NCBI GenBank assembly: GCA_037157565.1
Contig: JAZHRO010000062.1
Span: forward strand, 7,006,001-7,070,000
From: Thalassia testudinum
Taxonomy: Eukaryota; Streptophyta; Magnoliopsida; Alismatales; Hydrocharitaceae
Length of the DNA stretch: 64,000 nucleotides
Reading direction: 5' to 3'
In this document: piece after piece, positions 45,809-57,781 of the stretch
Layout: every line of letters starts with the position of its first letter
Numbering within the stretch: position 1 is the first letter of the stretch
The notes under the pieces: generated by a model
What the model was told of the DNA's origin: nothing
Seen by the model: the letters and a program-made list of their open reading frames with translations, nothing else
The model's database searches: none
Made by a program: the position numbers and the translations under genes

Positions 45809-46972
45809 TGTAGGATCTGTAAAGCACAAGCACACTAGAAGGGGGATGAATAGTACGGTAGATAAAAATTTGCAGGAATAACAAACCACAAAAATACACA
45901 AGATATATAGTGGTTCCCCTCACTTGGGTACTCCACTACCTAAGTCTTCTGACTTAGGATTTTTAACCCGATTCCCTCAACCTAGAGGGAATCAATTTAC
46001 TAATACCTAAGGTAATTAACGGGTTACCTCAACCCAATAACAAGATATCAAAAAAAATAAAGATACAGGTGTAAGCAAGATGCAAATAAAAGCTTACAAC
46101 AAATTCCTAAGTCTCCAACAAGTGTATATCTTAATAGATGATACTATCCTAAACTAATGAAATCAGACTAAAATGAAAGATAATACGATAAAGCACGAGA
46201 TCGCCTGAAAGATGTCTGTTGAGAGAGTGTCGCCTTGAAGGATGCAACAAAACAATAGACCTTGTAGCTAGGAATGTGAAATCTAGGAATTAGGAGCAAG
46301 GAGACAATATTTTCTTGTTGTTGTGTGCAAATGACACACACAAGGTGTTTATATAAGCCACTAGCCGTTAGGGGCAATTTGGAAAGATTAAAGATAGGTT
46401 TAATTGCAAAGTAGCCATTTAGATTAGGTACAATGGTTAGTTGGTATCGGTACTAAACTTTTGGTACTGATGCTGACTACCTTCAGTCGGCCCAACTAAG
46501 TCACTAGGTACCCGTACTAATGATGAGTACCAGTACTTGAGACTCACAGATTTAGGTCCAATGACCTACATGTATCGGTACTAATGACTAGTACCGGTAC
46601 TTGCTACAAGTACCTAATATTATAAGTGTAAGAGAATTTTTAGAGTTATCCCATCTACTCTATATTGAATTTATTTTGAAAGAATCAAATTTGAGTTTTG
46701 AAACGAATGAATGAACGATATTCTGAACCCTGATTATCTCTACTTTTATTTTAACTCCTAGATTATGTTTTACTCGTTAGGAGACATACAAAGATTCTAA
46801 AATACAATGAATACAACAAAACTAAAGTCTTCTAGTCTTCATCCTTCATATGCTATCTTGTTGCTTGCATCCACAGATTCTTTTGACTTGTAATTTTTCA
46901 TAAACACATTAAATTTTGAAACGGTTTTGTTAATACCAAAACACAGAAGAGAGATGGAACTAGGTTCCAACA
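45809..46972 (-). repeat. 5' LTR of the minus-strand copia element
   Basis: 1164 bp. TATA box (minus TATATAAA) at 46348-46355. It is near identical to the 3' LTR at both ends, but between about 46362 and 46560 it has sequence absent from the 3' LTR and lacks sequence found there at about 35440-35560. GGGTT (46973-46977) follows. Confidence 0.92.
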
Positions 46973-46977
46973 GGGTT

Positions 46978-47697
46978 GACCACAATAGCGGCAAGGATCT
47001 ATTTGCGAAGGAGGCACAAACCTAGGGGGCTATTTGCAAGGATTTTGAAAGCTAAGGGGTTATTTGAGAGAAAAAGAGTATGATTGGACTAAAATGCAAA
47101 TTAGGTCAAGATGAACTCTGATTGGGTCTAAATTTTGATACAAACCTAATTTGGACCCAAATAATCTAGTGGAGAAGTCAAATTTGAGTTTTTACCAAGT
47201 TTGATTGTGCAATTTGCACAGAAACCCAAATTAGGGCAACTTCCCATCTGAGACTCTATTTAAGGTCAAAATAGGTTCTAAAGGTCAAATCAAAGATACC
47301 AAACCTTATGGAATATTTTTATATGATTTTTTAAAGTTTTAGATGGATTTTATCCTGACCAAAACCTCCTTTATTTAAGCAGGTCTAAACTTAGGGTTTC
47401 AAGAGTGAATCAGTTCTCGAAGTGTGTGAAACCCTGTTTCTATCTACATGGACCCTCTTATTAGTCATTAATGAACATTTGACCTTAGATTAACCCCTGG
47501 GAAACCCCATAATTATTCTGCATTCATGATATGCTGTTAAAACTACAGAATTAACCCCTGGGAAGCCCCTGATTTAGTGTTTTACTCTCAGAAAGGATAT
47601 TCAGTGAGTTATGGCTCTCACACGATTATGTAGAAGCATTTGTCAATTGATTTTGATTAATTAAAGCTAGTTATGGCTCATGATGATGTTATCATCA
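46978..47697 (-). repeat. Family A-like LTR, upstream part (U3), continuing 32929-34802
   Basis: The minus strand starts TGATGATAACATC...GAGCCATAACTAGCT, matching the family A LTR start (57782), and runs to the copia insertion point. The LTR start at 47697 is clear and abuts B-type leader sequence. Confidence 0.72.
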
Positions 47698-48326
47698 AAA
47701 ACTTAAAAAGATTGTGGAGTGCCTGGTTAATCCCTAAAAGTTGAATCCTATGTGGCAAGCTACTGGATGGATTAGTTTTATGTTAAGTGGTGTGGTCCAA
47801 ACAAATCAGACAAGTGGCCTAATGCAGTACTAATTAAGGCACACAAAATGGTTAGCCTAATCAGATTTCTAATCACTTATTTGTATAAATCATGCAAGTG
47901 TACTGAGTCCTTAGGTTAGATTCCCGGTTACGTGAATGAACTAAGAGGTCTTGTACCTCTATGGGTGTGTATGATGTGTAAGTTTAAATAAATCCAATAA
48001 TTATATTTTTTTAAAATAGATATGCGGGGGCAAGGTGGGTGGAAGTGGCAAACAAACAACCAATTTCTAGCCTAGGGCGTATGTAAGCTCCTAGGTTAGT
48101 TAGGGTTTGCATTATTTATGTGATGGAATGAAATCTATAGGGTAGGAGGTTTGGGGTATATTTACAAAACCTTCATCCACACTTTTATCCAATCTAACCT
48201 CTCTGACCCGCCTCGAAGGCGTACCTGCAATCACAGCAAGATCAAAGAAAAAGTGAGATAAAAGTTAGGTAAGGCAGAAAACATGGGAAATCAAATAGCG
48301 TTGCCTCCCCAGCAAAGATGCCAAAC
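47698..48326 (-). mobile_element. Leader and primer site of a family B element
   Basis: The minus strand aligns with 11611-12200 of B1. The primer site TGGCATCTTTGCTGGGGA is at 48306-48323. No ORF. It is cut at 47698 by the family A LTR. Confidence 0.75.
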
Positions 48327-50087
48327 TGTTTAACGTGATTTCTACACTAAAGTTTTGAGTTTGAAAACCCGTCATTTTAGTGCGTAAAAATTTGTCAATC
48401 AGATAATAATTACCGAAACTCTGGTGAGTCCCAAGTCGAACATGGGGAGGCAAACATTTGATCAGAAACTGCGTTGGAATTATTGTCATGAAAGCAGATT
48501 AGTTGGTTGAAATTAATCTACTAGCTATTCTACCTAAAGAATAATTAATAGAAAAGAGAGATCGAATATTACAGAGAAAAGAGAGAGAGAGTGAGTGAAC
48601 CAACATTTGATAACCATATAATGTCATTACATCTACTTGCTACACTAGAAAGCTATAAATCTATACTAGAAAGCAATAAAAAAGAGAAGGGAGTGAGAAG
48701 TTATTCTCCTCGACAGCTGCTTGGAGGACGAGCCACGTCGATAGAGCGTCTAGACGAGGGTGGTGAATGCTGGACAAAGGAGGACGAAGCTAGAGGACAG
48801 TGGACAAAATAGGGCAACATCGCAGCGGGATTCTCTTCCCAAACGGTGGTGAGAGGACAATTGCAAGATGCTCCACAAAGGGGGTGAGAAGATGGAAAAT
48901 TATTTCACTCTAGCTCTAATTTAGCATCCTAGGTATGGGACCATCTCATAGAGCTTTGGAAGGGGTGAGAGAAGAAGAGAAGGGATGAAGAAAAAAGTGG
49001 TAGGGGTGCCCTTTTATAGGTGTACAAATTGAGGGCAAAAGGGTCTTTTAAGGACTTAGAATTAATGTTGGGGTCTTTAGTGATGGATATAATAGTCACT
49101 GCAGCTAAACATTGTTAAAGGCATGCTTCCATCTCCGCCATGCGATGAGGGTCCAAGTACTCAGAGCATGCCATGTCACCTGCCCTTCAGCTCCACCCAT
49201 TTCACGCACCCATCATGTACACACAATCTTAGTACGGCTTAAAATTCAAGCTCGCCTCTTCACCTCCAGACGTTCCAACGTACTTGCATCAGATTGGGCG
49301 TATGGTTCGACGTCATATCGCACGTGCAACTTCACCTCCATCCATCATGCCACGTCACCTCATCTGCCGCCCAATCGGATCCAACGGGTGAATTTCACTT
49401 GTGTGGATTCTTCAGCGGATTAATTCCGTGCGTGGGACTTCAATTGCATGCTGGTGATGATGGGTTGAAGGCACTGTCCAATGTGCTGCGACGACAAATG
49501 GTCGAGCGGTGTGCATGTATTCTCAATCGTTAGATCATGATCCAACAGCTGAGATCGTGTGATGGAACTGCATGCAAGATGGAGCAGAGGGGCTCGGATG
49601 GATTTGGGTGGCTATGATGGCGCCATGTGGTGCCATCAGGGCTGTCCATTTTCTTTATTTTGTAGGTAGGCCACAGATGTCGGATTGGGTTGATTTTCGT
49701 GTCGTTGGGTTGCGATCGTCGATTCGAGCCCATCCGTGTAGTTGGATTTGTCATCTGAGGTACAGATTTGCACCACCTAGCCCCTTGACCCCTGATCTTT
49801 CTTAGATTACATCTAATGCTATGGAGGTCCAATCAGGGCTATCTCGAATGCATTAGACTCCGATCGTCACCCTGATCAGATCTGTATGGTTGGATCTTCA
49901 ATCTAAGGCCCCGAAATGATCTTTCCTTGTCCCCTTGACATAAAAGGGAAAATTAGCCTATAATTTATACAAGCTAATCTAAATGCAAAATGATGCATGT
50001 TATGCAATATTTATAATACATGATGCTTCTATAGACCTAGGAACATGCATAATAGGCATTTTAGGCCAATTAGATGTGTGCACACCA
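48327..50087 (-). repeat. 5' LTR of a family B element
   Basis: 1761 bp. The minus strand starts TGGTGTGCACAC and keeps ATAAATATTGCATAACATGC as in 7685-7800. The TATA box is at 49012-49018 (minus TATAAAA). It ends ...TTAAACA next to the primer site. ORFs inside (for example 49112-49423) are LTR sequence. It is more diverged from B1 than B1's LTRs are from each other. Confidence 0.8.
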
Positions 50088-50497
50088 CTATCCCAGTAGA
50101 CTCTCAGCAGCTGAGAGCTCGGCTGGTAATTGGGAGAAGTTTCTCATGGTCGCAACCACCATTGCAAGGCCCAACCATCGTCTATCTCCTTCGCGAGCAA
50201 GTAGATGTGGTGGTTTTCTATTTTTGTTTGATTTTTATCGCCATTGGAGCTCTCTATGCTTCCCTCTTTATTTTGAAATAATATCTCAATCGTAGTTCAT
50301 TTTTCCTTATGTGTCACTAACTCGTTCCTCACCTAGCCAGTGAGATAGAACGCCCACACATCACTCGTTCTGAGAGTTTCCTACAGATCTTACTTGGCCA
50401 CAAACACAAGATCAAGTGTGATGTCGATTGTAATAAAAATATGACACAAAAAGAACAATCCCATAATATAAACAAAGATTTATAGTGGAAACCCTTC
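50088..50497. other. Unassigned 410 bp
   Basis: Two overlapping short ORFs (50045-50281, 50074-50295) start inside the B LTR or just after it, and one has a hydrophobic end. I recognise neither. The right part (about 50290-50497) resembles an LTR or leader fragment of another element on the minus strand, but no second copy is present to prove it. It could also be a shred of host DNA. Confidence 0.4.
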
Positions 50498-53310
50498 CAA
50501 TGGGAACACCATCGTGAGCCATAACTAGCTCAATTTAGTCATTATCAAGGAATAAATGCTCCTACATAACCGCCAGGGAGCCCTAATTCATTGCATAACC
50601 ATTTTGAGAGAACGACAAGAAAACAGGGTTAAAATTGTAATTTTATCATCGTATCTTGAATGCAGAACAACCACGGGTTTTCCCAGGGGGTAATTAAGGG
50701 TCAAATGATCTTAAATATCTAACAAGTGGGTTAATACAGATAGAAAAGAGTTTTCACGTGTTTTGAGAATTAAATAACTTCTAAAACCCTAAAAATAGAC
50801 CTGCTAAATTAACTAAGGTTCTGGTTAGGATAAAATTCACCTAAACCCTCTAAAATTCATATAAAAATATTCTTTAGGATTTGGTACCTTTAATTTGATC
50901 ATCAAAACCTGTCTTGACCCGAAATAGAGTCTCAAACTGACAATTACCCAAATTTGGGTTTTTGTATAAATACCCAGTTAAAATAGGTCAAAACCAAAAT
51001 CCAACTTCACCATTGGATTCCTTAGGTCGAAATTAGGTTTGTACCAAACTTTGGGCCTAATATGAGACTATCTTGACCTAGTTTGCAAATTGGTCCTGTC
51101 TGATTCTTTTATATCACACATATGCCCTTAACTTTCAAAATCCTTATAAAAAGGCCCTAACTTTGTCATCATTTTCACAAATAGGTCCCTACCACCATGA
51201 ATCCTATTTCTACAAACTCGAGCTACCTTTGCTTGAAGAGAACTTCTCTGCCCAATCAATCCCTTCCAAAATTGGAAGGGAGATTCCTTGAGTCCTCTTC
51301 CCATTGAATTTGTCCATGAGCCCTAAAACTTTCCCAATCTTTCATGTGAACGCACGAGAGATTAGGGTATCCTAGATAATTCCTACTCCGATGACATTTC
51401 CTAGCTTGGAAGGTTGGCTTCCAAGCTCAAAATGCCCTCCTGAGCCTTATAAAAGGATCCCCAAGGCACAGCCGTGCTCTTCAGACTTGATTCCGGTCGT
51501 GAAACCCTCTTTTCCTCCTTCCTCTTCTGACCGCAAAGCTACACAAGCTCCGATGACTCCTCTTGACCTCCTTCATCATCCATCCAAAATACCAGTGGTC
51601 GGATTCTCTCACTCTCTTGTTCGCTCTTGGCCGTACCAGCAGAAGCCCTTCTACCTCCGTCGTCGTCGCCGTCCCCATCACCGGAGTACCTTCTTCCCCT
51701 GTGTCAGTCTGCCTATGCCGGTATCGTTCTTCCTCCTTCTTCCATTAGTTTAGGGTTAGCTTAGTATCTTTTAGTTCTTAGGTTTAATTTCGTACCCAAA
51801 AACCCCAAAAATACCCTTCGACGCCGCCACTCACCTCCATCTTCCCCGTCTCCGGCCGCTCCTCTAATGAGGTGGTTCCATTGCTACACAACTCCATCTG
51901 CCTCACCGACCACCTCACGACCTCTGTCGTGCCCCACTCTTCAAAACTCCCATCCTATTTCACCCTATTACACCCTCAGCCGCTACTCCAAACACTGCAC
52001 CTTCGCACTTTATTTTCCATCACCGTTTGGCCACCTCACGCACTCTCACCCCTCATGGACACCGCCGTTCACTTCCTCACCTCACGGCGACGCTCCTGAG
52101 CTTGTTTGATTGGGCCAAAAGGCCTTGTTCATGTTTTTAGGTGCTCAGGTTCCCAGCGCCATTAATGACGAGCTCAAGCAAAGCTTGGAGCTCTCTTCGG
52201 CACCTGCAGTTCCAAGTGCCACCTCCAGGTGATGCAGATTCAACTCAGCAATACACTCTCCCGGTCAATTGAATCCACTGACCACCACAAGGACCTCAAT
52301 TGAGTCCACCTTCAGCTGCAGCTCCACGCAGAAAAAGGCGGTGGGATTTAGTCCTACATCGTGGACTGAGGGGCAGTAGAGGCCGCATAAATTGCTTTTG
52401 TCACATGAGCTTATCGCCACAACACACAGGGGGTGAGGTCCCTACGCCCTCACATGCCTCATCTACGACACCTCACATGAAGGTCTGGTGCATCCGATTA
52501 CCCACCTAGCCGAGCACTCCTCAGCTGCTACCCATTGCAAGCTGCCCTAGTCCCGGGTGCGCATGTACCTAATAACCCGACTATCTTGACTGTGGCCCTG
52601 GGAGGGTGGATCCTAGAGAGAGAAGAAGAGAGGAGGGGGCAGGGGAGGGTTTTGCCTTGTATGACACTTAGCCAAATCTGTAGGGATGGCTGCCCTTTGT
52701 GTTTGAAGGAAGAAGAGAAGGAAGCTAGAAGCAGAAGAAAAAGAGAAGGCACAGAAGGAGAAGAACCTGAGAAGACAAAAGAAGAAGGCTCATGCATAAA
52801 GAAGAGAAGGAAGGAGGAAAGCAGCTGAAGAAGAGGAGCCAAGGAAGGTAAAAAAAAAGAAGAAGAATAACAGTGCTATGGAAGCACTATAACATCTGAT
52901 GGTTAAGTCATCTGGTCATCAAACCCGACGATTGATTTGAGAGTTGATACTTAGAATTACTGTTGAGATATTTACATTGATTGAATGCTTGATATATATG
53001 CTTAGATAATAATTGGTGATTTAAATCACTATTATTTTAGCTTCTCTATCTTTTTATTGCCTTAACATACATGAGAATTCATTGAATATCTAAAGTGACA
53101 GATTAGTATTTATTGAATATCATTTTGTGGTTTAAATTCTTGTGCTCATTTACATTATCAAGATTAGTGTGTGAATTCCTATTTGCTCCTTGTGTTCGAC
53201 CTCAGACTTCATTTCTGATATTCGAGCTATAAATTCTATTTGTTTTTTCGCGCTGATTCGACATATACTGCAATGCATTGATTTTAAAACCCATTTCAGA
53301 GTGATCAACA
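50498..53310 (+). repeat. 5' LTR of A3
   Basis: About 2.81 kb. The start is mutated (CAATGGGAACACC for TGATGGGAACACC) and the end is GATCAACA. TATAAAA is at 51448-51454, preceded by an inverted repeat around 51400-51425 (AGCTTGGAAG...CTTCCAAGCT). The purine-rich tract is at about 52605-52870. Confidence 0.88.
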
Positions 53311-53313
53311 TTT

Positions 53314-53331
53314 TGGCACCGTTGCCGGGGA
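53314..53331 (+). other. Primer binding site of A3, tRNA-Asp type
   Basis: TGGCACCGTTGCCGGGGA differs at one position from the tRNA-Asp complement and is the best preserved such site in the window. Confidence 0.9.
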
Positions 53332-54500
53332 GCAATGCATAATTCATTGCTATTCTCTACATTATTTGATTATATTTGAGCACTAACTTGCCCTATTTGC
53401 TTTATTGTAATTTTGCGAGGTACTTTACGAGGAGATCATCCGGGCAAATCAACCACTCCAGGGCAGGTAACTTCTCTATTCTTCCCTAATCAACCTCCTA
53501 ATCTTGGGAAGACAAAAAAGGAACCAATAGATTAGGAATCACCTACCTTATTTTTCATAGTAATCAACATTTAAAAGGCAAGTTTCCTAATTTGCAAAAA
53601 TTTCAAATTTAATTGAAGATTGAGATGATTTTGTTTAGAATTCCCTACCCCAAATTTCCTGTGCCTATTAAGGACTATGCTTAATTTCTAATCTTATTAG
53701 ACTACGCACTTCTTGTTTGAAGTCCAAGGTGAACATTTTTAAAGATCAAATTCGATGCAAAATAGAGCCAATTAGGGTTTCAACTTTTAGTGTATTGGAG
53801 TGCTAGTTTACACTTGCCTGCATAAAAAGAAACAAACTCACTTGCATTTGTGTGCTACCCAAGCCCTTGGTTGAAAAGAACTAATCAACAAAAACCCTAA
53901 AATCAGGCTCTAAATTCACTTGAACCTTAAAATCCTTGGACCTAATAACTTGAGAGTCAAATCAGGTTGACTTATGGGTCTTGACCTAGATCTCATCCTA
54001 CAATCTTTTGGGTAGGTTAGGTGAAGTTGGTCTACATTGTAGGCCAACCAACCTCTAAATTAGGTCATAAGTTGAATTAATTTCTAATCAAGTAAAACTT
54101 AAGGCACAAATTAGGAAATAAAATTGGTAGACTTAAGGCCTTAAGTTCATACATTCTGGTCTACCTGGACCCTCAGTGACAAGGAAGGTCGAGTAGGGGA
54201 AACCCTGTAACCCGTGGGGATGCTCTACCATGCAGGGGTCATTGCGAGGCTCTCCCTTCCTGGCTGCCAAGGTATTTCCTGGGTGTGTGAATTTCTGATT
54301 TAAAGGTATCATCCACCTCAAAATTGCCTTAGTCATCCAAAACTCTTTGGGTGCCTTGATTGGGTCAACATCACATCCAGTCCCTCATCCCTTCTATTAG
54401 AGCACATACACAGATTATCTTAGGGAATTTTTGTCAGATTTGATCAACTTCAATTTAACTTGAGTTTTGATTCTACATCTTGATTCCACCACTTGATTCA
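53332..54500 (+). other. Untranslated leader of A3
   Basis: No credible ORF. Colinear with the A1 leader, including the segment with GGGGAAACCCTGTAACCCGT at about 54198-54217. Confidence 0.65.
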
Positions 54501-56110
54501 ATGATGCAACCTAACATGTTAGCAGACTCATTTTTGGATATACAGGTTAATGTGTCAAACACAACAACATTCATTTTAGAACAAGCACAGCTAATTTTGA
54601 CACAACTAGAAAACGAGACAACTTGGTATGTTCTCATGCCAAAATACCAGGAAATTGAGAGATGGCACAATGTTGAGTATATCTTGTGTAGATTTGAGCC
54701 ATCACTATGGAAGGTACACCGAGATGACCTTGAGAGAAGAGAAAAAATAATGTAGATGTTGAAACGTGTTATTGATCAGAGGCATCAGTACACCCTTGTG
54801 ACATCTTGGATTAACCAGCACAATCCCGAGTTTGATGATCAAGCTTGTTTTGGAACCCCAACCCAAATGCAATCTGATTCAAATTATGAACAAATTAACA
54901 TTCCTAATCTTGACATGGGTTGGGAGGATCCGATTACAGGCATTCACAATTTTTCTAGACAACCCTAGAAAATCAAAACCCTGGTTCACTAAACTTAGAT
55001 TTTCCAAACACCTATGATAATGAGATTGAATCAGAACCTCTCGAGGATGTAAATTTCACTCCTTATTCTGATAAGGTGACTCTCGAGGATAATTCTAACA
55101 ACCCTGTAGAGTCCAACCTAGATTCTAGTGATCCAACCCACACCCTTAACCTAGAATCTGGATTTGAGCTTTCTTGGGATGATTACGAGGCCCCGTGCGA
55201 AATAAATTAGATTTTGAATCCAGACTACCATTCTGGGCCTGTATGTGATGAGTACACCTCTCCAACCTCCTTAGGGATACAGATTGATTTTTGGAAGTCA
55301 CACCCATCTATGATACAGAAACCGAGGAGTTGGAAGAGTTGGGTTTTGATTGGGTCTTCCCTACAAGCCAAGAACCTGAACCCAAACCTAATAGGGACAT
55401 ATTTGTGAGCTCGAAATCTGAAACTAGGTTAGACCCAAGTCAGGTTGCTGATTGTCCACATCTTGATTTATTCTGTGGTGGAATCTCAAATCTTAAATCA
55501 AATTCAGAACATGATTCTCGCAAGTTCTCCAATGATTTCGAATCTTACTATGATTTCAGAGAACTGTTGTTTCCTGATGACTACAAGCCAATCTACGACC
55601 TCAGCATCCATGACCCATCTTTTGATTTTGACAATGAGGTCAATGATTTGGAAGAAAATATCTCTTCTACACATGCAGAACCTTCCCAAACCCATTCTCA
55701 ACCACGACCCGTAATCGGACTCAATTTCTACTCTGATTCTCCTCTTAATGACTCGATTGCACATGATTCTCCTCCACACTTCGATCAGGTTTCAGACTTC
55801 GATCAGGCTACAAATCATGCCCCATCCTTCTCTAATCATTTTCGTAGGGTTCCTACATCCTCCACTGATTCTTTTTCATTTGAGGATCCCTACTCAGATC
55901 AAGCTGATTTAACTCAGCCAAACCCTAGCTATACACTTCCACATCATTCCAAGCTTCTGAGCATATGGTGGGTAACTCATCTACTGATTCACATCTATCA
56001 ATCCACCAAATTGATTGGGTTTGGGCTGCATCATTAGCCTGTTGATTTGAACAAGCACTTGGTTAGACCAACCAAGCTATTGATCACGGTGCTTATTCTA
56101 CAAAACTCAT
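54501..56110 (+). pseudogene. Acidic family A protein, A3 copy (function unknown)
   Basis: The ATG at 54501 begins MMQPNMLADSFLD, homologous to the A1 start at 6252 but with an internal deletion of about 100 bp just after it. A TAG lies at 54753-54755 and frameshifts between about 54960 and 55290. From 55291 the frame is open to 56037 and then continues past a TAG through PVDLNKHLVRPTKLL. The C-terminal 250 residues are the best preserved copy: acidic, Ser/Asp/Pro-rich, with DPYSDQADLTQPNPSYTLPH and KLIGFGLHH. Block 1 follows at 56147. No catalytic or binding motif known to me is present. Confidence 0.6.
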
Positions 56111-56146
56111 ATGATTTAACCACTCCTTCTCCATGCCATTTCCACT

Positions 56147-56434
56147 CGGCTGAAGGCATTAAATTTAGCGCTTAATGGGAGGCATCCCATCATTCCAAAA
56201 ACCCGAGATCCTTCTGATTATACTTTTTGTACTTTACGTCTATTGCACTCTAAGTTAGATTTTAGAACAGTTGATCCCACCTCTGGTACTTGTACCAAAG
56301 CTTAAAATCGTCTGCAACAGTCATTCTCGACCCATTCGCCCACCCGATAATCCTGTTATAATCCCTGAATCTTAACCTTTTCATACCCTCCATTTACAAT
56401 GAGGACATTGCAAAACTTAGGCATGGGGGGTGGT
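56147..56434 (+). other. Conserved blocks 1 and 2 of A3
   Basis: Block 1 (CGGCTGAAGGCATTAAATTT, then TGGGAGGCATCCCA) is at 56147-56190 and block 2 (ACAATGAGGACATTGCAAAA, then GGCATGGGGGGTGG) is at 56396-56434. The AT-rich stretch from 56435 to about 56940 holds no gene. Confidence 0.7.
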
Positions 56435-57188
56435 AAAGTGCAAACATACAAAAAATCAAAGTTCGAAAAGGTTCTCACAAAAAAATACATATTTCAAAAA
56501 CCCAAAAAAAATAGAAAATTGAAAAAGAACAAAAAAAAAAAGGAGAAGGGAGGAAATTTTGAGTGAATTAATTGCATATCATTCTTGAGAAGAGAAAAAG
56601 GGGAGGTGAAATAAATGTTAAAAAAGGAGCATAATTTGCAATAAAGAGAGATAGTCATTAGTAAAAGATTAAGGAATATACTTAGTTCTAAACCAAATCA
56701 AAAGAAAGAAATAAAATAAATAAAAGTGTTAAGAGACAAAAGAGATTAGTATGAACGCTGATCTTAGGCCTTTTGGGCTTGTGTTTAGGCTTAAAAATTC
56801 AAGTATCAGTTAAGATCTGGATGGTCCTTAAGAGGTTGGGGAAAATATGAAGCTTAAGTATTAGGTCTAAGGCATAGGAATTATTCAGCCTAGTTAACTG
56901 ACCTCTGCTTTGCGGAACTCAGTAACCTAAGCACCATAATCCACACACAGTCTGGTTCAGTGCGCTTAATTATCAAAATCACGCAAAATGAGTTAAATCT
57001 ATTATGAAAAAGAGACCTAGATTAGGAATGGATGATCAACACAAGTTGATTTGTAAGAGTTCCCAGCGTGGAGAGGCAAGAAATTCCCCTCATAGATGTG
57101 CAATAACATACCATCTCCTTAGTGCTTGTCTCTTAGGATATCTAAAAATCCTATCGGGGGCATGTAAGCACCTTGTGCTGGTTCAGAT

Positions 57189-57340
57189 GCCATGGGCAGC
57201 ATTATCACAAAATGTCAATTGCCAGGGTCTGGATTTAGCTACAGAATGCCATGGAAGGGATTATCTCGAAATCTCGAAAGCCAGGGTTCTTGGGGTTGCC
57301 ATGGGTGGTGCTATCTCGAAGCATCGATTTCCAGGGACCT
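57189..57340 (+). repeat. Three imperfect tandem units of A3
   Basis: Units at 57189, 57248 and 57298 share GCCATGG, TATC(T/A)C, a GAAATCTCGAAAG or GAAGCATCGATTT middle and CCAGGG. Their spacing is the same as in A1 (19153-19304). The overlapping ORF 57004-57390 has no support. Confidence 0.6.
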
Positions 57341-57743
57341 TGCGAGGATTGATGGTGGGAGCTAAGAATCTGATACAGATAGTGTTATAAAGCTAATCCA
57401 AAGCTAGAAATAAAAAGAAAAGAGAGAGAAAACTCTCCACAAATAAAAAAAATCTTATGTCTCTCTCTTACAAAAACGCACTGCAAACTGAACTGAGACT
57501 AAACATGTCTTAAGCACAGGTGCTTTAGCCGCGGAGTTTGACGAACCTTAGGTTAGTCCTATGGGCCTTAGAAACCTTCACGGTGGACTGAGGCTAGAGC
57601 TGGTCAGGTCTAAATCTTGGTTGGTACTTGAGTACCTTTAGGCCTACTATTGGCATTCTAACCTAATCTACAAAAGAAAGCACACAGCAGAAATCTGAGC
57701 ATAAAAAGGCATATGGTTTAGAATTTGAGTTAATTCCATGAGA

Positions 57744-57781
57744 TTTTGCTAAGGGACTAGCAAAAGCTAGGCATGGGGGTA
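57744..57781 (+). other. Hairpin plus polypurine tract before the A3 3' LTR
   Basis: TTTTGCTA, loop AGGGAC, TAGCAAAA, then GCTAGGCATGGGGGTA, then the LTR start TGATGGG. Confidence 0.78.

Larger units (their letters stand above)
34803..46972 (-). mobile_element. Complete Sirevirus-like copia element, decayed, minus strand
   Basis: LTRs 34803-35958 and 45809-46972 (minus TGTTGGAACCTAG...GATCCTACA), GGGTT duplications, and a perfect primer site (45795-45806). In element order it has gag, protease, integrase, reverse transcriptase, RNase H, then a second ORF and several polypurine tracts. The order integrase before reverse transcriptase defines copia. The coiled-coil gag, extra ORF after pol, repeated polypurine tracts and palindromic LTR motifs point to the Sirevirus lineage. 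A solo LTR splits the second ORF. It is the only element in the window with a recognisable polymerase. Confidence 0.93.

Noticed and set aside
50045..50295. Candidate host gene exon with a hydrophobic stretch
   Set aside because: It begins inside the family B LTR, has no splice or family support, and two overlapping frames are equally open.
57004..57390. 128-residue ORF in A3
   Set aside because: It overlaps the triple structured repeat, and A1 has no matching open frame.
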